64,000 nucleotides of DNA from HNR sp040400085 (GTDB taxonomy: Bacteria; Actinomycetota; Actinomycetes; Actinomycetales; Microbacteriaceae). A program made the translations under genes and the position numbers. Below, piece by piece: positions 57,718 to 64,000 of this stretch. Under the pieces are notes generated by a model, which was given only the letters and a program-made list of their open reading frames with translations, was not told the DNA's origin and did no database searches. Numbering within the stretch: position 1 is the first letter of the stretch; the number at the start of each line of letters is the position of its first letter. The stretch is taken from positions 1 through 64,000 of the forward strand of contig JBBAQX010000017.1 in assembly GCA_040400085.1 (NCBI GenBank). The letters are read 5' to 3'.

Positions 57718-59082
57718 GTGGAACTCGGACTCATCGTGCTGCTGGTCATCGTACTAGCCCTCTTTTTTGACTTCACGAACGGTTTTCACGACACCGCTAA
57801 CGCGATGGCAACACCCATCGCCACGGGAGCCTTGAAGCCAAAAACCGCCGTTCTCTTGGCTGCGGCATTGAACCTAGTCGGGGCTTTTCTGTCGACTGAG
57901 GTTGCAAAGACAATTTCTCAGGGAATCATCCGCGAGGGTGACGGGGGCGTGCTGATATCTCCGGAGATGATCTTCGCGGGGCTGATAGGCGCCATCGTGT
58001 GGAACATGGTGACGTGGCTGCTCGGACTTCCCTCGAGCTCATCGCATGCTCTGTTCGGCGGTCTGATAGGTGCCGCGATTGTCGGCGCGGGCATCAGCTC
58101 TATCGACGGATCGGTGCTGCTCTCGAAGGTAATACTTCCGGCGCTAGCTGCCCCGATTACCGCCGGAATCATAGCGTACACGGCGACGAAGCTTGCCTAT
58201 ACGATTACCCGCCGGAACGATGGGAAGCCCGACGGCCGTGGCAGATACCGCTACGCGCAGATCGCTTCATCATCTCTCGTTGCCCTCGCCCACGGCACAA
58301 ACGACGCTCAGAAGACCATGGGGGTCATCACTCTCGCGCTTGTTGCCGCGGGTGCCCAGGAAGCCGGTACCGGTCCCGAACTGTGGGTGATCGTCTCGTG
58401 CGCGCTCGCTATTGCGTTGGGAACATACTCGGGAGGTTGGAGAATTATCAGAACCCTCGGGGCCGGGCTCACCGATGTTAAGCCTGCGCAGGGCTTTGCA
58501 GCAGAAACAAGCACGGCAGCCACCATTCTGGCCTCGAGCCACCTGGGCTTTGCGCTCTCGACGACGCAGGTAGCATCGGGGTCCGTGATCGGATCGGGAC
58601 TGGGTCGCCGCGGTTCAACGGTTCGTTGGCGCACGGTTGGACGCATCGCGATCGGATGGGTCATGACGCTCCCGGCCGCGGCAGCCGTTGGGGCCCTGGC
58701 CGCGTTCATTGCGCATCTCGGACCGATCGGAATCATCATAGATACGGTGATCGGCGTGTTTGTGATCGGCCTCATTTTCGTCCTCTCGAAGAGGAACCGG
58801 ATTAGTTCGAATAACGCCGTCAGCGATGTTGCGGAATCCGGCTATGCTGTGCGCATCCGTAAGCGTAAGATTCGCAGAGTTCCAACCGAAACGGGAACCA
58901 TTCCTCCGCTTACTCCCGTGGCGCAATCGGCCGTGATGCACGATAAAGCGGTCGCCGCGGTGAAGCTTGAGGAGAAAGTTGAGGTGAAAGCCGAGATCAC
59001 CGAAGCCGCGTATATAGGCACCGGGACTCAGGAAACACAGCAGGAAACGCAGACCGAGTTGAAGGGCGGCAACAAAGAATGA
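57718..59082 (+). CDS. Inorganic phosphate transporter (Pit family)
   Basis: A 454-residue low-affinity phosphate/metal symporter with about 10-12 helices in two inverted halves. The PiT signatures are FTNGFHDTANAMATPIATGAL (about residues 20-40) and LVALAHGTNDAQKTMGVI (about 182-199); LGLPSSSSHAL is typical. A roughly 75-residue hydrophilic tail follows the last helix. GTG start at 57718; GAAAGACATCA precedes it and the ribosome site is weak. The next small gene overlaps its stop (ATGA). Confidence 0.93.
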   Translation: MELGLIVLLVIVLALFFDFTNGFHDTANAMATPIATGALKPKTAVLLAAALNLVGAFLSTEVAKTISQGIIREGDGGVLISPEMIFAGLIGAIVWNMVTWLLGLPSSSSHALFGGLIGAAIVGAGISSIDGSVLLSKVILPALAAPITAGIIAYTATKLAYTITRRNDGKPDGRGRYRYAQIASSSLVALAHGTNDAQKTMGVITLALVAAGAQEAGTGPELWVIVSCALAIALGTYSGGWRIIRTLGAGLTDVKPAQGFAAETSTAATILASSHLGFALSTTQVASGSVIGSGLGRRGSTVRWRTVGRIAIGWVMTLPAAAAVGALAAFIAHLGPIGIIIDTVIGVFVIGLIFVLSKRNRISSNNAVSDVAESGYAVRIRKRKIRRVPTETGTIPPLTPVAQSAVMHDKAVAAVKLEEKVEVKAEITEAAYIGTGTQETQQETQTELKGGNKE

Positions 59083-59372
59083 TCAACTGGGCAGCATTCC
59101 TCATCGTTTTTGTCACTGCTCTTGTCTCTGCCGGGGTCGTCGTGAGTTTATATTCATTAGGAATCCGTTTCTCGGCCATACCCGCCCCACGGGCGCGGCG
59201 TGAGGACGGCAGCTTTGAGCCGCGTGGCGAGGCGCGCGACGCTGAGGACGATGGGATCGAGCTTCAGGGACGTCCCCGGTGGGCAACCTGGGCCGCAAAC
59301 ACCTGTTTTTCCCTGTGTGTTGGGGCCGTCCTTTTTGGGATTTACCTGATCGTCCCCGCGTTCCACCGCTAA
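59079..59372 (+). CDS. Small membrane protein coupled to pit
   Basis: A 97-residue protein with two hydrophobic helices (about 4-28 and 69-93) joined by a charged loop (RREDGSFEPRGEARDAEDD). No family is recognised by eye. The start overlaps the pit stop (ATGA), the strongest reason to treat it as a transporter-associated subunit or modulator. Similar small proteins follow pit in other actinobacteria, from memory. Confidence 0.65.
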   Translation: MINWAAFLIVFVTALVSAGVVVSLYSLGIRFSAIPAPRARREDGSFEPRGEARDAEDDGIELQGRPRWATWAANTCFSLCVGAVLFGIYLIVPAFHR

Positions 59373-59377
59373 GCGCG

Positions 59378-59383
59378 TAATAT
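59378..59383 (+). promoter_or_regulatory. -10 hexamer TAATAT for a leaderless aldehyde dehydrogenase transcript
   Basis: Six bases before the ATG at 59390; no ribosome site is present. Confidence 0.5.
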
Positions 59384-59389
59384 GGCGCT

Positions 59390-60838
59390 ATGACCTCACA
59401 GCGCATTGAAGCCGAGCAGAACAGTCAGAACGCCGCAACACAAGATACCCCTGGTGGCACGGCGCAGCTTGTCCATCGCCTACGCGGTGCTTTCGACAGC
59501 AGGATCACGCGATCGGCGCAGTGGCGCGACCGTCAATTGGCGGCCCTCGCAAAGATGCTTACGGAGAACACCGCGGTCTTTGAGGGAGCGCTCAAGCGTG
59601 ACCTCGGTAAATCGCCGGTGGAGGGGACGCTCACAGAGATCGGGTTTGTCCTGAGCGAGATTGATCATACGCGTTCGCATCTCAAATCGTGGATGCGCGG
59701 ACACCACGTCACGACTCCGCTTGCGTTGCTCCCCGCCTCCTCACGCGTCGTGCCTGAGCCATACGGAACGGTTCTGGTAATCGCTCCGTGGAATTACCCG
59801 CTCATGCTTGCGCTGTCGCCTCTGGTCGGTGTAATCGCAGCTGGGAACACCGCTGTGGTGAAGCCCAGCGAGCTGGCTCCCCATACCTCCCGGGCCATTG
59901 CCGACCTCTTGCCCGTGTACCTCGACCCACGGGCATTTGCCGTGGTGGAGGGCGGGGTTGCCGAGACTACAGACCTTCTTGCCCAACAGTGGGATTACAT
60001 CTTTTACACCGGTAACGGAACCGTCGGCCGGATCGTTCAGACTGCGGCTGCGCAGCACCTTACGCCCACCACCCTGGAACTCGGCGGAAAATCACCGGTC
60101 TATGTCGATGAGAGTGTCGACCTACGTGCCGCCGCTCAGCGCATCATGTGGGGCAAGCTGATGAACGCTGGCCAGACCTGCGTCGCGCCCGACTACCTCT
60201 TGGCCACGCGCAAAGTTATCGATAAGCTCGTACCCCTGCTTCACGAGGCCGTACGAGACCTGTACGGAACCGCGATACAGCGCAATGCCGACTACGGGCG
60301 TATCGTGAATGTGCGCCACCTAGGCAGGCTCAGGGGTCTTCTCGCTGGAGGAACCGTTGCGTTCGGCGGGGGATCGGACGAGGAAGACCTCTATTTCGAG
60401 CCGACGGTGCTCACCGATGTCGATGTGAATTCCGAACTCATGACCACCGAAATCTTTGGCCCGATTTTGCCATTGGTCGAGGTTCGGAGCTTGGACGAGG
60501 CTATCCTTTTTGTGCGTAAGCGCGGCAAGCCGCTCGCGCTGTATGTCTTTTCGAATGACTCTCGGGTGCGTGCCCGGTGGACGGCTGAGACCAGCTCGGG
60601 TGCTATCGGGTTCGGGGCTCCCGCGATGCATCTGATGGTGCCTGGGCTGCCCTTCGGCGGAGTGGGGGAGAGCGGCCTTGGAAGCTATCACGGCGAACGG
60701 TCTTTCCTGACCTTCAGCCATGAGAAGGCCATACTTACTAAGCCCCTGAAGCCAGATACGTTGCGTTCCACGGTCATGCCGCCGTATACCGCGCAGAAGG
60801 AGTCCATCATCAGAAAGATGCTTCGGCGGTTTTCCTAG
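59390..60838 (+). CDS. Aldehyde dehydrogenase (class 3-like)
   Basis: A 482-residue ALDH of the class 3/fatty-aldehyde type rather than the betaine-aldehyde type. Motifs are VLVIAPWNYPLMLAL, AAGNTAVVKPSE, FYTGNGTVGRIV, the general base in LELGGKSP, and the catalytic cysteine in LMNAGQTCVAPDYLL. Substrates are probably medium- or long-chain or aromatic aldehydes. It has its own promoter and is not in an operon. Confidence 0.88.
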   Translation: MTSQRIEAEQNSQNAATQDTPGGTAQLVHRLRGAFDSRITRSAQWRDRQLAALAKMLTENTAVFEGALKRDLGKSPVEGTLTEIGFVLSEIDHTRSHLKSWMRGHHVTTPLALLPASSRVVPEPYGTVLVIAPWNYPLMLALSPLVGVIAAGNTAVVKPSELAPHTSRAIADLLPVYLDPRAFAVVEGGVAETTDLLAQQWDYIFYTGNGTVGRIVQTAAAQHLTPTTLELGGKSPVYVDESVDLRAAAQRIMWGKLMNAGQTCVAPDYLLATRKVIDKLVPLLHEAVRDLYGTAIQRNADYGRIVNVRHLGRLRGLLAGGTVAFGGGSDEEDLYFEPTVLTDVDVNSELMTTEIFGPILPLVEVRSLDEAILFVRKRGKPLALYVFSNDSRVRARWTAETSSGAIGFGAPAMHLMVPGLPFGGVGESGLGSYHGERSFLTFSHEKAILTKPLKPDTLRSTVMPPYTAQKESIIRKMLRRFS

Positions 60839-60927
60839 GGAAGATGCTCGTTCTGGGGAAGATGCTTGTCCTAGGCGGGTGCCCGTCAGGGGCAAAACGC
60901 TTTCCCGAGTAAACAGTCGCTGTTGCG

Positions 60928-62163
60928 CTATCCAGCTGGCGCGCCGGATGAGGGCAGAGGCAGGTTTCCCCTGCCCGTGAACTCAATACGATCGGTGCCT
61001 TGCCAGAGGGCTGCCCGCCGAAGCAGTTCCCACACCCGATCCGCTGTCTCGGGAGGGGCGCCCTCTTCTCGCCAGGCAGATTGCACGCGCAGGATTCCCG
61101 CCTGCCGATCATTCTTGAGATCGACGCGGCCGACGAGACGATCTCCAACCAACACGGGGAGCGAATAATACCCGAAGACCCGTTTATGCTCTGGCGTGTA
61201 GATCTCGATTCTGTAGTGAAAATTGAAGAGGCGCTCCGCCCTCGGCCTAAACCAGACCACGGGATCGAACGGCGAAAGCAGGGCCGAGGCGGTTGCCTCC
61301 CGCGGTATCTGTGCATCGCGGTGGCGCCAGGCAGGCAACGGCCTCCCCGACTTGTCGGCCCACGACTCCACGGTAACCGGCACGAGCGTTCCCGAGTGCT
61401 CTAGCTCACGGATCGCCGTTCTTGCTTCCCCGAGGGGAAGCCGAAAATAATCGGCTATGTCGTGTGCCGTGCCGACCCCGTGGGCTCGGGCGCCCTTCTC
61501 TGCGAGCTGGCGTATCGCATCCTCTCGTGAAATCTCTTGCTCAATGATGCTGTGCGGTAGGACGTGCTCTGTAAGCGCGTAGCGCCGCTCGAAACGCTGT
61601 CGCCCGGCCGCCGTGACCTCGCCCCAGGCGAAGAGGCACTCCACCGCCCTCTTGACATCGGACCACTGCCACCAGCCGCCGGGCTCGCGTTTGACATCGC
61701 CTTCGATGTCGCGAACCAGCGAAGGCCCCTTCTCTGCGAGATCGCGTCGGACCTGATCGATGATGTGAGGATGCTCGTGCCCCCAGCTATCCCTACGCGT
61801 AAGCTCTTTCTGGCGACGGTCGTTCATCCGCCAGCGGAATAAGGGCCATGATTCGATGGGAATGATTGCGGCCTCGTGCGCCCAATACTCCACGTACTCG
61901 CGGCCCCCGAGCAATAGCTGATCCGCAGCATCCTTGTCATAGGAACCGTGTCTCGCGAGTACCGGCATATAGTGGCTGCGCTCGAAGACGTTTACCGAGT
62001 CGATCTGGAGCAGGTGGAGACGAGACAGAAGTGATCTCATCTGGGATGCCGAGGGATTTATCCGAGTGCGCGGAGTAGAAGGGATCTCACGAGCGGGCTG
62101 TGCGATGCGCTGCGCGCCGAGGGCCAACCGGCGAGCTTGGGACAGTGACAGGGAATCGCTCAT
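60928..62163 (-). CDS. YcaQ-type winged-helix DNA glycosylase
   Basis: A 411-residue HTH_42/YcaQ-family protein of three winged-helix domains. The catalytic motif QxD is seen as LLQIDSVNVFERSHYMPVLARHG (about residues 41-63), which in E. coli YcaQ (AlkX) unhooks interstrand crosslinks and nitrogen-mustard adducts. Streptomyces AlkZ has QxQ instead. Later segments YWAHEAAIIPIESWPLFRWRM and WFRPRAERLFNFHYRIEIY are typical. ATG at 62163 lies seven bases behind TACGCT and is preferred over the frame start at 62238. Confidence 0.85.
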   Translation of the reverse strand: MSDSLSLSQARRLALGAQRIAQPAREIPSTPRTRINPSASQMRSLLSRLHLLQIDSVNVFERSHYMPVLARHGSYDKDAADQLLLGGREYVEYWAHEAAIIPIESWPLFRWRMNDRRQKELTRRDSWGHEHPHIIDQVRRDLAEKGPSLVRDIEGDVKREPGGWWQWSDVKRAVECLFAWGEVTAAGRQRFERRYALTEHVLPHSIIEQEISREDAIRQLAEKGARAHGVGTAHDIADYFRLPLGEARTAIRELEHSGTLVPVTVESWADKSGRPLPAWRHRDAQIPREATASALLSPFDPVVWFRPRAERLFNFHYRIEIYTPEHKRVFGYYSLPVLVGDRLVGRVDLKNDRQAGILRVQSAWREEGAPPETADRVWELLRRAALWQGTDRIEFTGRGNLPLPSSGAPAG

Positions 62164-62170
62164 GGGAATC

Positions 62171-62176
62171 AGCGTA
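62171..62176 (-). promoter_or_regulatory. -10 hexamer TACGCT for the YcaQ-type gene
   Basis: Seven bases before the ATG at 62163 on the minus strand; no ribosome site precedes that start. Confidence 0.45.
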
Positions 62177-62264
62177 TCGCGAGCCGCCGACACGCCAAGC
62201 TGGAAGGCGGCGGCGAATCGCGATAATCTGCTGATCAATCGTCGGACGGTTATACCGTTGCCCC

Positions 62265-62270
62265 TAGACT
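62265..62270 (+). promoter_or_regulatory. -10 hexamer TAGACT for the ilvA-linked permease
   Basis: Six bases before the ATG at 62277, on the plus strand; the preceding 20 bases contain no ribosome site. Confidence 0.5.
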
Positions 62271-62276
62271 ATTCGG

Positions 62277-63476
62277 ATGGAGGAAAAGCAGAAAGTGCCT
62301 GTTCCCACACTCGAATCCCCGGCCAGTGGCCCCGGGATTAACGAGGTGCGGGAGGCCGTGCCATTTGGTATGAGAATCGCGGCGGCTTGGTCATGGCGGA
62401 TGCTCGTGATCGCGGCGGCGCTGGCGCTCTTGCTCTGGGCGCTGACCAACCTGAGCCTCGTTGTGATTCCCGTGATCATCTCTATCTTGTTGGCTGCGCT
62501 TCTCGTCCCGCTCAAGGAAAAACTCATCTCGTTGAGGCTGCCGAGATGGCTAGCCGTGATGATATCGTTCCTGGGGTTGCTAGCAGCAGTGACGCTCCTG
62601 ATGTTTCTGATCGTGACTCAGTTCCGCAGCGGATACCAAGACCTGGCAACGCGCAGTACCGAGTCCTATAACCAATTTATGCAGTGGCTATCGGGCGCGC
62701 CTTTTTATATCGATAGTGCGCAATTCGATAAGTTCATCACGGGCCTCTTCAACGGCCTGAATACGGATAGAAATATCTTGGTGAGCGGCGCTCTCTCGAT
62801 CACCACTACGCTGTCTCATCTGCTGGCGGGGCTGCTTCTGACTCTCTTTAGCACGCTCTTCTTCCTGATCGACGGAAAAACGATCTGGCGCTGGTTCGTC
62901 GGGTTCATGCCTACCCGTGCTCGCGCGGCAGTGGATGGCGCGGGGCGAGCCGGTTGGGTCTCCGTCGGTCAATACGTGCGGGTGCAGATCTTTGTCGCTT
63001 TTGTGGATGCCGTTGGTATCGGTCTCGGTGCGCTCATACTGGGGGTTCCCCTTGCCATTCCGATCGCAGTGCTGGTCTTCCTCGGCTCGTTCATCCCCTT
63101 CCTTGGGGCTATCACGACGGGAGCGCTTGCCGCTTTCGTAGCCCTCATCTACAACGGACCTGTCAATGCGCTCGTGATGCTCGGTATCGTCGTTCTCGTG
63201 AATCAGATCGAGGGACACGTGCTGCAGCCCCTCGTCATGGGATCCGCGGTGCGGGTGCACCCCCTCGGCGTGGTTCTCGCCGTGAGCGCGGGGACTCTCA
63301 TCGCAGGGATACCCGGAGCCCTATTTGCTGTACCCATCGTTGCCGCACTCAATAGCACCGTCAACTACCTCACAGCGGGTACCTGGAAGGGACTTCCTGA
63401 TCCCCTCGCTGATACCCATGGCCCTCCCTCAAGGAGAAAGCCGAAATCCCCCGCAGAAGAATCACAGGAAGCCTAA
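62277..63476 (+). CDS. AI-2E family (PerM/TqsA-like) transporter, ilvA-linked
   Basis: A 399-residue membrane protein with about seven to eight helices. It shares with the paralogue at 22730 the FFLIDG segment, VDAVGIGLGALILGVPLAIPIAVLVFLGSFIP, and VLVNQIEGHVLQPLVMG, the family core. Its hydrophilic tail is PSRRKPKSPAEESQ. The threonine dehydratase gene starts 2 bases after its stop, so the two are co-transcribed. Export of an amino acid or keto acid is a guess from position only. Confidence 0.88.
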   Translation: MEEKQKVPVPTLESPASGPGINEVREAVPFGMRIAAAWSWRMLVIAAALALLLWALTNLSLVVIPVIISILLAALLVPLKEKLISLRLPRWLAVMISFLGLLAAVTLLMFLIVTQFRSGYQDLATRSTESYNQFMQWLSGAPFYIDSAQFDKFITGLFNGLNTDRNILVSGALSITTTLSHLLAGLLLTLFSTLFFLIDGKTIWRWFVGFMPTRARAAVDGAGRAGWVSVGQYVRVQIFVAFVDAVGIGLGALILGVPLAIPIAVLVFLGSFIPFLGAITTGALAAFVALIYNGPVNALVMLGIVVLVNQIEGHVLQPLVMGSAVRVHPLGVVLAVSAGTLIAGIPGALFAVPIVAALNSTVNYLTAGTWKGLPDPLADTHGPPSRRKPKSPAEESQEA

Positions 63477-63478
63477 GA

Positions 63479-64000
63479 ATGACAAACCCCCTACCCACCC
63501 TTGACAACTTTAGAGCTGCCCGAGAGGTCGTCTCCGAGGTGGCTCAGAGTACCCCGCTCGAGACCTCCCGCTACCTGGCAGAGCTTCTTGGCGTTTCTCA
63601 GGTCTACATGAAATGCGAGAATCTCCAACGGACCGGTTCATACAAAATTCGCGGAGCATACAACCGCATGGCGAAGTTGAGCCAAGAGGAGAAGGACCGC
63701 GGTGTCGTCGCCGCGTCAGCAGGGAACCACGCGCAGGGCGTAGCCTTCGCCGCTCGTGAACTCGGCATCAAGGCAACAATCTTTATGCCGATGGGGGTAG
63801 CGCTCCCCAAGCTGCAGGCAACCCGAAACTACGGCGCAGACGTTATTCTCAGGGGCCACACCGTCGAGGAGCCCCTCCGTGCCGCTGCCGAATTTGCTGA
63901 GGCAACGGGGGCCGTTCTCATTCCTCCCTTCGACCACTTCGACGTTGTGTCCGGGCAGGGAACACTCGCTCTCGAGATTCTCGAAGAAGCTCCGGATGTC
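63479..64000 (+). CDS. ilvA: Threonine ammonia-lyase, 5' part (runs off the window)
   Basis: The first 174 codons of a fold-type II PLP enzyme that deaminates threonine to 2-oxobutyrate, the entry to isoleucine synthesis or threonine breakdown. The Schiff-base lysine is in QRTGSYKIRGAYNRM (about residue 56), SAGNHAQGVAFAAR is the phosphate/substrate loop (about 80-93), and FMPMGVALPKLQATRNYGA follows. Whether it is the biosynthetic form with a C-terminal ACT domain, or the shorter catabolic form, depends on the missing end. Translation is coupled to the permease gene, 2 bases apart. Confidence 0.9.
   Translation, partial: MTNPLPTLDNFRAAREVVSEVAQSTPLETSRYLAELLGVSQVYMKCENLQRTGSYKIRGAYNRMAKLSQEEKDRGVVAASAGNHAQGVAFAARELGIKATIFMPMGVALPKLQATRNYGADVILRGHTVEEPLRAAAEFAEATGAVLIPPFDHFDVVSGQGTLALEILEEAPDV

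Noticed and set aside
1..64000. CRISPR array, prophage or complete transposon
   Set aside because: No regularly spaced repeats, phage structural genes, integrase or intact transposase were seen; the repeats reported are isolated palindromes and direct repeats.

Overview
This 64 kb window looks like chromosome from a high-GC Gram-positive actinobacterium, most likely of the family Microbacteriaceae. The evidence is the GC-rich coding, the prfB / ftsE-ftsX / smpB / ssrA neighbourhood, a tmRNA tag ending in FALAA, a wall-anchored protein with an LAxTG-type sorting signal, a mycoredoxin, a large LuxR-family ATPase regulator, and many start codons sitting 6-7 nt behind a TAnnnT hexamer, as in leaderless actinobacterial mRNAs. 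The genus cannot be fixed from sequence alone. Nearly everything is ordinary chromosomal gene content; no CRISPR array, prophage or complete transposon is visible.

Layout. 0-5.9 kb: possible insertion-sequence remnant, a wall-anchored beta-helix surface protein, a fumarylacetoacetate-hydrolase-fold enzyme, NADP glutamate dehydrogenase (with a hairpin leader) and an FKBP isomerase. 6-12.5 kb: LLM flavin oxidoreductase, inositol-phosphatase-like enzyme, DUF1304 membrane protein, a MacB/FtsX-type ABC pair, ribosomal protein S15 and a purine permease. 12.5-20 kb: a polyamine block made of a TetR regulator, N-carbamoylputrescine amidase and agmatine deiminase, then a class III aminotransferase with its AsnC regulator, and a divergent aminoaldehyde dehydrogenase. 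Together these can take agmatine to putrescine and on to 4-aminobutyrate. A succinate-semialdehyde dehydrogenase at 36.8 kb could complete the route to succinate.

20-30 kb: prfB, ftsE, ftsX, smpB and ssrA, with a threonine synthase + AI-2E-family permease pair lodged between prfB and ftsE. A 33-bp perfect copy of the prfB 3' end lies on the far side of this pair, which is the signature left by integration into a gene end; this is the most unusual structure in the window. 30-36.6 kb: SDR/DUF2867 protein, MarR regulator, HisN-like phosphatase, tRNA-Lys(CTT) and a three-gene phenolic-lipid operon (type III polyketide synthase, methyltransferase, flavin monooxygenase) resembling srsABC of Streptomyces. 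36.7-47.6 kb: succinate-semialdehyde dehydrogenase, GNAT, a LAL-type regulator translationally coupled to an 87-residue unknown protein, LemA-HtpX, an amino-acid ABC importer, a Nudix hydrolase and a histidine phosphatase.

47.7-64 kb: SNF2 helicase, phosphofructokinase, a frameshifted endonuclease-like gene bracketed by two related 64-bp palindromes, mycoredoxin, oligopeptidase B, a second Nudix hydrolase, aldo/keto reductase, zinc alcohol dehydrogenase, a Pit phosphate transporter with a coupled small membrane protein, an aldehyde dehydrogenase, a YcaQ-type DNA glycosylase, and a second AI-2E-family permease immediately followed by the threonine dehydratase gene, which runs off the window end. 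AI-2E-family genes therefore sit 2 nt from a threonine-metabolism gene twice in this window.
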